From the NCBI GenBank assembly GCA_964017065.1, contig OZ024789.1, positions 4,774,018 to 4,838,017 of the forward strand: a stretch of 64,000 nt of DNA, in the 5' to 3' direction. The stretch is from Haliclona indistincta (lineage: Eukaryota > Porifera > Demospongiae > Haplosclerida > Chalinidae). The notes under the pieces are model-generated. The model searched no databases, was not told the DNA's origin, and saw only the letters and a program-made list of their open reading frames with translations. Positions 10,901-22,069 of this stretch are shown here, piece by piece. The position numbers were made by a program, and so were the translations under genes. The number at the start of each line of letters is the position of its first letter. Position 1 is the first letter of the stretch.

Positions 10901-11801
10901 GTTCTTTGAGATATTGTTAAGGGTGGTAAGCAGACAGAATTTTGGGTCGTTGTTTGAAAGACAGTTAACACTGGCAATTGTACAGAGGAGTGATCGTGTG
11001 TAGCAGTTACTGGTTCTGTTGCTTGTGGGGCAATTGGAAAATCTGTATCATTAAGACGGGATGATGATCCTCTGAGATAAGATGCATAAGAGTTGAAAGG
11101 AATAGAATCTTTATTTGCTTGTTCAGTTCTTTGAGATGCTGTTAAAGAATCCGTGGGTGGTAAGCAGACAGAATTTTGGGTAGTTGCTTGAAGGACAGTT
11201 GACACTGGCAGTTGTACAGAAGAACAATCGTGTGTAGCAGTTACTGGTTCTGTTGCTCGTGGAGCAATTGGAAAATCTGTATCATTAAGTGATAAACATT
11301 TGATTTTGCACAATTAGCAAACATACCTTGTTCAACTATTGTTTTCACAATGAGCTCAGCAAGTGCACCCAGTTCAGACTGTCTGAGACACTCTATCAAG
11401 TGTTGATATGTACGAGTAGGTGCATCACTTGTCAGCCATTTCTGGAGGATAGCCTCTGTGACACTCTCAGGACCATCATAGATGTGTCTCTTCTTGAGCA
11501 GGGTAACATCTTCTCCATTCCCATCTTGTAGGAGACACATTCCGAATGTTGTGTAGTCATGAGCAGCAATCTTTTGAACTATCTTCAGTGGTTCACCATC
11601 AGCTCCTTTCATTTTCTTCAGCTTCAGTAGTGTGGGCTTTTCAGGAACAGGTTTGTGGCATGTGTCTTTACCAAAGACTGGTTCATTTGAACAAGGTTTG
11701 CAGTCAGTAAGTGATGTGGCCGCTGAAGATCCTGGCTCATCTCGAGACTGAAGTGTCAGGCACTCAACAGCTGGTTTCTTTTTACTTTCTTTCTGTCCCA
11801 T
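7996..11801 (-). CDS. NLR-B: Death-NACHT-LRR receptor, complete, 2 exons
   Basis: Exon 1 is 11801-11327 and exon 2 is 11276-7996; the 50-nt intron has GTATGT and ACAG ends and keeps phase, giving 1,251 residues. Order: a short N-terminus MGQKESKKK (myristoylation-like, basic), a Death-fold domain to about residue 158, a linker present as two tandem units (about 159-305), NACHT with Walker A GAPGGGKST near 400 and Walker B LFVFDGWDEFP near 475, a post-NACHT helical region, and ribonuclease-inhibitor-type LRRs (LTHLDLSNN, NTTLVYLNLS) over roughly the last 350 residues. NLRs of this layout are innate immune sensors: the LRRs sense, NACHT oligomerises on ATP and Death recruits adaptors. It is the only uninterrupted member of the cluster. 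An ATG just upstream of the basic motif with context AGTAATGG supports the start. Ligand and partners are unknown. Confidence 0.93.
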
Positions 11802-11994
11802 TACTCCAGCGGATTAGACTGACTTGATAGCATAGAGAGACAGCTCAAAAACACCACACAGCCACGCCCTTGTATTACCGTGAATCAGGATACTGTGTTG
11901 CTATGGAAATATTGTGACATCATGCAGTATTCATAGCCAGTGGCACCATGTACATGTCAGCACTATAATTATGATCATGAATTCTGTTACCACT
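11802..11994. other. Upstream flank of NLR-B
   Basis: Probable 5' UTR and promoter of NLR-B. No clear TATA box or repeated element was recognised. Confidence 0.35.
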
Positions 11995-12400
11995 GTCATG
12001 GATGTTAAACAGTACAATCTTGTCTTCATTCACAATTTCCGTAAATATTTTCCAAACTTCTTCAGTTATCAGCAGCAATCATTTTCAGCAATGCAGTTCC
12101 CTTCATTTCCATAAAGATACAGTAGTGTAGGTAGCTGTGCTAGCAATAATAGCCAGTCACTAGGATTGTACAGTAAAGATGTGTATGTATGTTTTTGTAT
12201 TAAAGTCATTATGATCAAGGCTCTTGCTCTAATTCTTTGTGGTTTGTAGCACTTGTGAACCGTCATACATCACTCACAGTAAAATTAGATATTGTAGCAA
12301 TGTCTGATACATGCATGTCTGTTACTGAAGATTTGCTACTCATGTCGGATTAAATTAAGCTAGTCACTAGTGTACAGACAGCCAGCTGTCTGACATGTTG
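11995..12400 (-). pseudogene. Worn NLR Death-exon and upstream relic
   Basis: Pieces such as CCCTTCATTTCCATAAAGAT and AGTAGTGTAGGTAGCTG at 12098-12136 match the 5' part of the Death exon of NLR-A and NLR-C with gaps. The following 250 bp resemble, at lower identity, the upstream block at 20400-20530. It is an old, decayed NLR 5' end. Confidence 0.6.
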
Positions 12401-12819
12401 GAATTGTCTCCCAAGATTTAGGATAGTTATCTTTATTGATAGTCAAAAAATAACATTAGATTTAAATAATAATTCACAATTTTGCTTGCATTACAATTTT
12501 TCTACGATGTGTGCATGCACAGCACACAGAATGCAACCAATAATTTCAAACTTGTGATATGTATTATTAGCCAATGTGTCAAACTGTATCACTAACTCAT
12601 TTGTTGTCCTCTTGCATGTGTTCTCAATGATGATTTTACTTCATTTGCTTCCCTAATCAAGTGCCAGAAGTGCTGACAACACAGAAGCTGGAAAACTAAT
12701 GACCTCCCTTTGTCGGCACCTCCCTCATTCCTCTTCCTCTCAAAGTGAAAATTTGGCAACACAATTACACATTACCTCTCCTCCTACTTCAGCTACAGCT
12801 GTTTAGGCACCTCTCTTCA
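12401..12819. other. No gene seen
   Basis: AT-rich sequence between two NLR relics without coding or repeat structure that I can support. Confidence 0.3.
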
Positions 12820-13385
12820 GTATTGTGCTGAAGGCCTTCAAAGATACACCTAGCTCTTGAGACTACGAATTGCCAATTTCTGATAGATGAAGGTGTGTAA
12901 GTGTCTTGTTGACTTTAAGCATTGTAGTGAGTGCCTGAGCAGTCTCTTCTGTAGCTATATACAAGTTCCCTAAGATTCAAATAAACTAGTCAGTGTATTA
13001 TTATGCTGAAGACCTTGAAATACAGAACTGCAGTAGGCTTTGTGATCAAGGAATTCTTTATTGCATGATAAATCAAGGTGTGAGTGACTTGTTGACCGTT
13101 TGAAGCACTGTAGTGAGTGCCTGAGCTGTATATATCCTCTGTAGCTACAAGTCCTGTACTTCGATCCGTGGTTCAAATGAGTTAATTTTTTATTATGCTG
13201 TAGTCCTTGAATATTGTAGTAACCATCCTAGCCTTCGATTCATTGCATATGTGTTCCAGTTTCAGTTGCAGTAATAGATGATTGCTGGACTGTACTGCTT
13301 GTGTGAGAGATAAAAGCACTTCTTTAGTGAATAATAATGTTTCATAGTTAACTTTGATTAAGCTGATGATAGTTCTAAGAGAAAT
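12820..13385 (-). pseudogene. Worn NLR LRR relic
   Basis: On the minus strand, broken pieces such as LTSLFES, HSHLDLSCNKEFLDHKAYC and the DNA motif TTGACTTTAAGCATTGTAGT match the LRR coding region of NLR-B and C. Frame breaks are frequent. The right end (about 13340-13385) still matches the segment before the LRRs. It shows that the cluster once held at least one more receptor. Confidence 0.75.
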
Positions 13386-13631
13386 TTATCCTGTTTCTCC
13401 TGTGTATTCTGCAGCATCACTACCTACCACAGACTCAAATGTCCGTCATTCTCACAATGATATTTTAACACAAAAGCAGCTCAAACAGACGACAAATGAG
13501 GTATCACTTATTTCAACATCAACAGCAGATGTCAACACTAGCCTTTTAAACTATCAAACTACCTCGATTACTACAGCTACAAAATCACAAAGTGTCTGAG
13601 TATTATTTTGTATTAGCACATCAAATTTAAA
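13386..13631 (+). other. Possible orphan exon
   Basis: An open frame follows TATTCTGCAG and includes SLPTTDSNVRHSHNDILTQK, with a possible donor GAG|GTATCAC near 13500. I cannot connect it to other exons with confidence and it may be chance. Confidence 0.2.
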
Positions 13632-13860
13632 TTAAGGATTGAGAGAGCTGTTCATGGAACATCACAGCAGCTAACACTGGGTCTGCTACAGAGGGAGCTA
13701 GCTAGTCTGAAGAACAAGGTAGTCATGGAGGAGAACACATACACTGATATGGTGCTCAATGGTAGACAAGCTGAGAGAGAGAGAGACAGAGAGAAGAGAT
13801 TGAACACTTAACACTGACCATGCATACACTATTGATTCTAGTATAAGTATCTCATGAATT
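13632..13860 (+). pseudogene. Copy 1 of a coiled-coil-like terminal exon
   Basis: The plus strand encodes RIERAVHGTSQQLTLGLLQR followed by ELASLKNKVVMEEN and a charged tail before a stop. A near-identical direct copy lies at 15772-15980. The heptad-like spacing of hydrophobic residues suggests a short coiled coil. No start or splice junction is attached here, so it is probably a duplicated fragment. Confidence 0.5.
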
Positions 13861-14114
13861 GTCAAGTTTGTTGCTGTCTGTTATTCACGTACTGTACATA
13901 GCTTGCATGCAAAGTGCATTTTCCCACAGGTCACGCCCATACACGCAACACACCCCCGTATTTGAGCCAACGCCTCGATTGGGTTGAGTACGATCTGCCG
14001 GCTGCACTCTGGAGCACTGTAGCGTCGTAATTTGCTTGCCTCGTCATTGGTGCAACTCGTGCGTGAAAAGCAACATTTGCAAAGACGATTTCCAGCAATT
14101 TTGCAACCGCAGGG

Positions 14115-14209
14115 ATGCGCATCGATGACTGCTCGTTGCAGACCAGCCCCGCCCCCTCAGAATCGGAAGAGCTCGCGTTTGCAGTGCAAGGCCTAAAGAC
14201 AAGAAATAA
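14115..14209 (+). CDS. Gene P exon 1, hypothetical
   Basis: ATG at 14115 opens MRIDDCSLQTSPAPSESEEL and continues to AVQGLKTRN, ending in a good donor (ATAA|GTGAGTG) after 95 nt. The surrounding 250 bp are richer in CpG than their neighbours, as at a promoter. Joining to the acceptor TTTTCTAG at 15594 keeps the frame and gives STNNHSRSGALEVNTGFQSN. I do not recognise the family. Confidence 0.4.
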
Positions 14210-14519
14210 GTGAGTGCAACACAGAATAGCTTATAATATTATAGCATGTGTTGCTTTATTTTGCATGTTTGTGTGTTGCTTGTGAAGCGTATTTTGTGCA
14301 AGTTTTGGTGTAGAATAGTGCACCATTTTCTAGCGATCATGTTCATGCTCGTACCCACAAAATATGAATCTGCTAACTCGTAATCGCTACCTGCAGTTTG
14401 AATCTCGCTGGGGTAGCTCCTCTAGTCAGTGACAAATTGTGCCCAGCAATGATATTCACAAGAAATGACTTGAGTATGTAATTCAAAAGTAATGTGTCAA
14501 AGTTACGTGAAGACAAACT

Positions 14520-14692
14520 GGTTGCACAGTGGAACCCCTCTTAGAGGACACCCCTCTATAATGGACACTTACTGAATCCCAAATATAACCCACATAATGT
14601 ATAATAAACCCCTGAGCAGAGGACACCCTCTCTATAATGAACGATTTTTGTTAGTCCCAATGGAGTCCGCCTTAGAGAGGTTCCACAGTATT
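14520..14692. mobile_element. Small MITE with GGAACC-type inverted ends
   Basis: The ends are CACAGTGGAACCCCTCTTAG on the left and, reversed, ACTGTGGAACCTCTCTAAGG on the right, enclosing about 165 bp with a CTCTATAATGGACAC / CTCTATAATGAACG direct motif. TIRs of the CAGTGGAACC kind are usual for pogo/Tigger-like elements of the Tc1-mariner group. A clean TA duplication is not visible, so the copy is old. Confidence 0.65.
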
Positions 14693-15592
14693 AGCATTAC
14701 GGGCCATTTTCTGTTGTAAAAGTAATTTGAGACACTTCAGCCACCGGGTGTACATAGAACAACCAACATTATGACATACTGTGTTCTCAATTTTGATAGA
14801 CAGTGCATGGAAGAATTTTATAATGTGAGTGGTGTGTGTATGTATTTGTATCAGTATAGTAGAGTACATCAGGAACCAATGATTGTACTAGAATAGGTAA
14901 TCTAGTTACCATGTGCAGTTATCAACATGTGTGGTAGATCACATACCTGCAGCACTGTCAGCGTAAGGGTCAGATCTCGTGAATTACGTGAATCAGGAAG
15001 TGTAAAGTTACATCAAAAAGCCCTTGAGACCATGATTCTCACTTCAACCATTAGCATACCAATATTCACACGAGCGCTAACACCATTCAGAGGTGTTCTC
15101 GGCGTGTATTCACAAGGCTTGATTCCATCCTTGGGCTCATGTTACAGCCAGAAGACTAGCTGTGCTGATAACATCTTGTTATTGCAACAGAACGCATGTT
15201 GTTCCCATCACCTTAGACCCAGCTACCCTAGAATATGATCCAACCACACAGCACATGCACACACAGCACTGATAAACAAAACAACAACAAATAACATACA
15301 TAACTTGATACTGGCTCCTAGTACACTATTTTTTAAGTGAGTAGCTTTTGCACACTTCGCTTGCAGCACGATCACCTGTTTGTCTGTGATTGCGTAAATT
15401 TATTGTAGACATCATCACATTTTTTATGCAAAACAGTAGCACTGAAATTATTTTACACACAATGTAATGAAAGTGCATTGTTTTTGTTGTCTTGTCAAGA
15501 CTATGCTTATTAATTTTGCATACAATACGACATGTACATGCACATTGTCAGCACTGCATGTCCACTTGTGAAAGACTTAATTGCATTTTCTA
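14693..15592. other. Intron or intergenic sequence, no gene seen
   Basis: No convincing exon. It would be intron 1 of gene P if that model is right. Confidence 0.3.
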
Positions 15593-15594
15593 GC

Positions 15595-15980
15595 TCAACA
15601 AACAATCATTCTAGATCTGGTGCACTAGAGGTCAACACCGGTTTTCAAAGCAATCCCGAACTACTTGAATCAAGATCAGAAACTACATCAACAAACCACA
15701 AGAGTTAGAAAGTGAAGATCCAGTCCTAGCAATAGCGCATCGAGTACTAGACACCATTGAATTTCAAAGAGAAAGGATTGAGAGAGCTGTTCATGGAACA
15801 TCACAGCAGCTAACACTGGGTCTGCTACAGAGGGAACTATATAGCTAGTCTGAAGAACAAGGTAGTCATGGAGGAGAACACACTGATATGGTGCTCAATG
15901 GTAGACAAGTTGAGAGAGAAAGAGATATGATGACTAAACACTGACCGATGCACTATATTGATTATTGTGTCTAGTATAAG
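15595..15980 (+). pseudogene. Gene P exon 2, frameshifted, with copy 2 of the coiled-coil exon
   Basis: After the acceptor at 15594 the frame runs to a stop near 15708. In the next frame the protein resumes with EDPVLAIAHRVLDTIEF and runs straight into RIERAVHGTSQQLTLGLLQR, the same unit as at 13632. This looks like a single-base lesion, or a small unrecognised intron, before the coiled-coil part. Family unknown. Confidence 0.45.
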
Positions 15981-16465
15981 AATTGTTACAAGTTATTGTT
16001 CACATACAGCACAACGCTAGCGCTTGCAAAGTGCATTGATTCCTCTTGATAAACATGTTATATGCTTACATGACATACAATGTACTGTACATACATGTAA
16101 ACTTCAGGCACTGCTTTGAGGTTCTTATTCTGCTACTAAAATTGATACACCTACAAAATTTTTTTACTGACTACTACACAAGCTGGCACTAAACTGTCTT
16201 AAATCCTAAGCAAAAGGAGTCGTCGCCAGGATCACCTCAGTGTTATTCAGAGAGACGATGTTAACTTTCACTGTCTTTTGAGATTTTAGCCAAGTATAGA
16301 TAGACTCATAGTAAAAATTGTCTAGACTGACTTTTAGTCTATGAATAATTAATTTTGACGGAGTAATACACCTACGTTTGTAAATTACAAAAAAATGTGC
16401 CAATGTCACTGACACTGCAGTGTTAGTAATCATTATGATTAAGTTGTGATTCCTCCTTGAAACTT

Positions 16466-19400
16466 CTAAGGTCTTAAATTCTTAGAAACACCAAGATTTA
16501 GTTGCAAAGAACAATTAGAATTGCATGCTTGAGCAATATACTCTGCTCCTTTATCGGTTAGTCTTGTGTATCTAAGATTCAAATAGACTAGTGTGGTATT
16601 GTGCTGAAGACCTTCACAGAGACAGTAAACTCCTTCATCGTAGAGTGGATTATATGATAGATCAAGGTGTTTGAGATGCTTGTTTTCTTGTAGCATGGCA
16701 GTAAGTGCCTTAGCTAGAGAAGTATCCTTTTTTATTTCAAGTGCTATGTCACTAAGATTCAAGTACACTAATGTGGTATTGTTCTGAAGACCTCGAAAGA
16801 CACAGCTTGCATTTTGAAATTTCAAATTGTCTGATACATCAAGGTGTGTGAGCGTATTGTTGACTTGAAGCATTGTAGTGAGTACCTGAGCAGTCTCTGC
16901 TGTAGCTACAAGTCCTGCATTACTAAGATTTAAGTAAACTAAAGTGGTATTACACTGAAGACTTTCGAAAAAGAATAAGTTCCTGAGACAAAGAGTCTAA
17001 GATTATGTGATAGAAGACGTGTGTAAGTGTGTTGTTGACTTGAAGTGTTCTTTTAAGTACCCTAGAAGTATTCTTTGTCATTTCAAGTTCTGTGTGACTA
17101 AGATTTAAACACACTAGTGTATTATTGTGCTGAAGACCTTGAAATACACAGTGAGCTCCTTGGACAGAAAAGTTTGAATTATGTGATAGATCAAGGTATG
17201 TCAGTGTCTTGTTGACTTGAAGCATTCTAGTGAGTGCCTGAGCAGTGTCTTCTGTAACTTCAAGTCCAGTGTTACTAAGATTTAAGTGAACTAATGCAGT
17301 ATTGTGCTGAAGACCGTCAAACATAACAGCTCCTGGAAAAAAGCATGTAAAATTATGCGATAGATCGAGGTGTATAAGAGTGTTGTTGACTTGAAGTGTT
17401 CTATTAAGTACCCAAGCAGTACTCTTTGTCATTTCAAATCCTGTGCGACTAAGATTTAAATAAACTAGTGTATTATTGTGCTGAAGACCTTGAAATACAC
17501 AGTGAGCTCCTTGGACGGAAAAGTTTGAATTATGCGATAGATCAAGGTGTGTCAGTGTCTTGTTGACTTGAAGCATTGTAGTGAGTGCTTGAGCAATATC
17601 CTCTGTAGCTACAAGTCCTGTTCCTCTAAGATTCAAGTGAGTTAATTTTTTGTTGTTTTGTAGTCCTAGAAAAATGCAATGAGTAAAGCCTCCTGTTCCT
17701 GACAGTCTGAATTGTGTTAAAGAATTGTTAATTTCAAACATATTTTTGACAACTTGGAAATCTTCTTCACATCCGTGCCCGTGTACTGGTCCTTGATACT
17801 TAATAATTGTCAGTGCAGTAAGATAACTGTTAGATTGCACGAATGCTTTTGCAAAAGATGGAAAAACTTCAGTAACTATCCTTCTGTCCGTGTGCTGTAT
17901 CATTAACTTTGATACAGCTGATGACTGTTCTAATGCTATCAACCTTGTCTTTTCGATGACATTTGTAGCCTTTCCGGAAAAGACAATTTCTATTTCTAAT
18001 CTGGGAGCACAAGCCGAGAATGTTTGATACTTTGAGAGTTCAAGCAATAACAACCTTAATCTGTGATCATCAATCTCTCCATCTATCTTGAGTTGTACAT
18101 TTGATGTATCAAATGAAGGTACAGACAGTAGTGAGGTTATATAATAACCAATAGCCAAATAGTCCACTGGGTTTAAGAGATCTGTTAAAGTAATTCTTCG
18201 AAAATTTATTAAATTGCACAAAGATGGCTCTTGTGCTTCATAAAAGCAGTGCAACAAAGGAAGAACATCTTTGATACTTGATTTTTGTCGTGAATATATG
18301 TCGACATGAAATCTTGTATTGCTGGATTGGCAAGTCTAGTGAAGCCACTGAAGTAATGTAGCACAGCTTGAAACCGAGAACTATCAAACATTTGTTCGAA
18401 AATTTGCAGTTGTTCACTAGAATCCATGTGTGATATATGATAAGCAGCAAGGAGCTCTTGAACTGAAAGATGAAGAAAGTTGTATGAGAGAGATTTGCTG
18501 AGAAGTGTAAGTCCCTCAACAACCTGAAGGAGCCCCAAAGATGGTAGATTAGCTGGTATAGGTGGACTAGTTTCATATCTATTTCGTAAAACACTACTTT
18601 GTCCTGCATCACTCCCTCATATGCAAGTAAACTAAGATTACTTAATTTAGATTTGAGTTCATCAGGAAGATCATCCAAAGAACAAGATACAAATCTTTCG
18701 GATTCATGTGTTTCTAGTTCTCGTGCTATGCAGCAGAGTACAAGATTACAGAAAAGCTCATGGAGGGTGGTAGGTAGGGCTTCCCTCATTGTCAGGAATA
18801 TGTGCACCAGTATTGCTACATGTAGAGGTACATAGCAGTAACCTTCTATAACTGGGTGCTCTTCAAGATGCTGGACAAGCTTTTGAATGCGAGTGCTGTT
18901 GCCATCCAAAGCTTTCTCAATGTACTCACGAATCTGGTGTTGAGTGAATCCCAGGATCTCTACTCGTCGATCAGCTATTTTAAGCAGGTTTCCTGAGGAC
19001 ACTGGTCGAGAGGTGATAAGAACAGTGGTTCGATGAAGAGAGAGTTTGTGTGGCTTATGAATAATTGTTGACACAATAGACTCTTCTTGTAGACGAGATG
19101 GAAATTCATCCCAACCATCGAAGATAAAGAGAATATTCTGTCCATCACAATCTTGTATCTGAGAATCAACAATTTTAGACATTTCTAGATTACGAGCTGG
19201 TAGTACTTCAACCAAGTTAGTAGCATTCTGAATGGCTTGATCCCGTAAATAGACTAAAATCACAAGATCAAATATGTCTAAAGAGTGAAGAACATCACCT
19301 TGAGCCCATTTGTGGCATATATGGAAAGCAAGAGTGCTTTTTCCTCCTCCTGGGACTCCTTCAATGAGTATTACTCTTGGTGGATCAGGAGGTGGTACCT

Positions 19401-20298
19401 CAACTAGTGGCTGCATTGAATTTATTGCGAAGAGGTTGTTTAGAACGGTTGGTTCTTTGTAACTCATAATAGTTTCTATTCTTCCTTGCTGTGCCAGTCT
19501 GACCATTTCCTCCTCTCTGTCTCCACGTCGTAGTCCTCCACTACCAATCATTGCCAACTGAACAAATTCACATCGTGGGAGGTGACTCCAATCTTGGGAG
19601 GTGCGGCTCTGAGACATAGATGTGTATAATTCTTTGAGATAAGATGCATAAGAGCTGAAAGGAATAGAATCTTGAATTTCTTGTTCAGTTCTTTGAGATG
19701 CTGTTAAAGAATCCAAGGCTGGTAAGAAGACAGAATTTTGGGTAGTTGCTTGAAGGACATTTGACGCTGGCAGTTGTAAAAAAGAACGATCGTGTGTAGC
19801 AGTTACTGGTTCTGTTGCTTGTGGAGCAATTGGAAAATCTGTATCATTAAGTGATAAACATTTGCTTATGCACAACTAGCAAACATACCTTGTTCAACTA
19901 TTGTTTTTCTAATGAGCTCAGCAAGTGCACCCAGTTCAGACTGTCTGAGACACTCGATCAAGTGTTGATATGTACGAGTAGGTGCATCACTTGTCAGCCA
20001 TTTCTGGAGGATAGCTTCTATGACACTCTCAGCGCCATCATAGATGTGGTTCCTTTTGAGCAGATCAACCATTGTTCCATTCTTGTCTCGTAGGAGATAC
20101 ATTCCAAATTTTTTGTAGTTACCAGCAGCAATCGTTTCAATGACTCTCAGTGGTTCGCCATCAGCTCCTTTCATTTCCATAAGATCCAGTAGTGTAGGTA
20201 GCTGATCACCTGCAGAATATATCAACAAGCAAGTGGTTTGACTACTATAGCAATGGTATATAGAGTAGCTCACCCATGAAATTGGTGTCTCCAGCCAT
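16466..20298 (-). pseudogene. NLR-C: Death-NACHT-LRR gene with several frameshifts
   Basis: Exon 1 is 20298-20274 (25 nt, MAGDTNFM), intron 64 nt, exon 2 20209-19889 (Death domain), intron 50 nt, exon 3 from 19838. NACHT has GVPGGGKST and LFIFDGWDEFP. Compared with NLR-B the frame is broken by a TA expansion near 18558 (GGTATAGG against GGTAGG), a second two-base AT expansion near 18297, and a one-base loss near 17015 inside the LRRs. Coding resumes in the alternative frame each time (18209-18538, 16950-18257, 16466-16873). LRRs alternate LTHLDLSHN and NTTLVYLNLS. The N-terminus lacks the glycine-2 motif of B and D. Every domain is present, so the decay is recent. Confidence 0.92.
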
Positions 20299-20610
20299 TG
20301 CTGGTCACACCCTAGCTTTGTGAGTGTTGTTTACACACTTGTAACCATGGAAATCAACTATAATTTATTCATATTAAGTTATGAATACAATTTTGTGTAT
20401 CTCATTATCTTAGTTAGCTATATCAGGTGCTTTGGTGAACTGTCATACAGATACTGTAGATACATGTCTGTTTTTCCTGAAAAGTGTTTACTTATTTTGC
20501 TGCTCAAGTCACGTAATAAACTAGTGTATACAGAAACTCTCTCAGAACATTAATTTTGTGAGAAAAATTACAACCACATAAATGCATTCTTACATCTCTC
20601 TGCCATTCAT
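20299..20610. promoter_or_regulatory. Upstream block shared with NLR-A
   Basis: Near-identical to 7369-7660. It lies directly before the 25-nt first exon and is the best candidate promoter of the MAGDTN-type NLRs. I see no specific factor site that I would defend. Confidence 0.45.
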
Positions 20611-20819
20611 CCTTGAAGCCAACCGATCATGTTGTAACCTAAGATAATATTTTGGGCAATGTTCATCTTTCTGTTGAAATTCACTAACCACACAAAAGTC
20701 GCTAACAAAAATAGGACTATAATTATAATTTTTGCTGGTCTATTTAATTTTTGTAGTATCGTGGTTTCACAATATTATCTGGCTGGCTCAAATCATAATT
20801 CAGTATACACAGCACTGAT

Positions 20820-21640
20820 TTAAATAGACAACATAACATCTACCGATTGTTCTTATTATTACAATCATCATAATCATGTGATCGAGTCCAGGGCTGTGAC
20901 ACTTCCTCCCCTTAATGTGACACAAGTGGGGTATATGTGTCTACGGGACGACGATTCCTTGTTGGATAACATATCAGTGGAGGTGGTGCAGGAGGAGGCG
21001 TAGGTGATACTGCTGGAGGAGCAGGAGGATCACTGGAGGGAACAGACACTGGGGGTAGTAGATCCATAGGAGATGTGTCCCATGAGAACTCTGCAGGTGG
21101 AGTATAGTCTGTTCGAACATGATTGATCGATGTGTCTAGTTATGAACCTCTCATCTGTTAGACAGATTCAATACATTAATTTTGTGATCTAACAATCTCT
21201 TTGACTGTTCCTTGTATCCAAGGGGTCTGCTTTGCACCATGTCCAAAATTCTTGATGAACACTGGTTGGTTGATGTCCAATGAATGACTATACGAGAATG
21301 CTGGTCGTAGTAGAACTTCTGTTGCTCTTGTTCTTTGTTGACTCATGTGAGAGATCTGGTCTGAGGAGATCAAAAGAGATCGAGGAATCCTACCCATTAA
21401 TAACTGTGCTGGTAGAACCATGCAGTAGTTCCTTGTGGTGTGTTCTTGTAGGAGAACAGAAGATGAGAAATCTTGTCTTGCAGGGAACCCTTCTTCATCT
21501 TTTTCATCCCCTTCTTGGAGATCTGAACAGCTCTTTCAGCCAATCCGTTTGAGGATTGATAATAGGGCGATGTCGTCTTGTGTGAACTATCTTTTTTCTG
21601 GGCAAAAGGAGTCATCACCTGGATCACCTCAGTGTGTTTA
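20820..21640 (-). mobile_element. Ty3/gypsy retrotransposon 3' remnant
   Basis: The minus strand encodes the end of an integrase (SPYYQSSNGLAERAVQ, LFSYKNTP, AQLLMGRIPR) in two shifted frames, then a proline-rich tail (about 21130-20925). After the stop comes a purine tract GGGGAGGAAG followed by TGTCACAGCC, the usual layout of a polypurine tract and the start of a 3' LTR at about 20911. No 5' end, protease or reverse transcriptase remains. A 35-bp scrap of the same integrase region is found at 16206-16240. Transposition-defective. Confidence 0.8.
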
Positions 21641-22069
21641 ATGGCACGCTTTTAGATAAGTTTTGCTTACAAATTTCATTGAGTCGTCTCTTGCCTTTAT
21701 TTATGATAATAAAAGAGTGCCCTAACCGACTTACTGTCATCATATCAGCCACTTATTAAGTAATATCTAACATAATAATGATGGCAGTTTTACACAGATG
21801 ATATACACTTATTCGCTTCAGAGCAAGAACGAATGAAAAACTGAAAATGTTGATGGTTATTGTTAGAACCACACAAGACAATAGTTGAACGAATGATACA
21901 AGGAGAATTACAATGAACAAACTGAACGTACTACATAATAAACTGGTCGCATGTTACAAACCTTAAATAATTAGACAGAGGGAATGAGATGAATCAGCAT
22001 TACATATTAACTAATGAATACATAAATTAAGTGTAAGGACAACTAAGAATGTTATGTGCATAGTTCTGA
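21641..22069. other. 3' flank of NLR-D
   Basis: AT-rich. The last ~70 bp match the 3' flank of NLR-B (GGACAACTAAGAATGTT against CAGACAACTAAGAATGTT), so it is NLR downstream sequence. No other gene seen. Confidence 0.4.
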
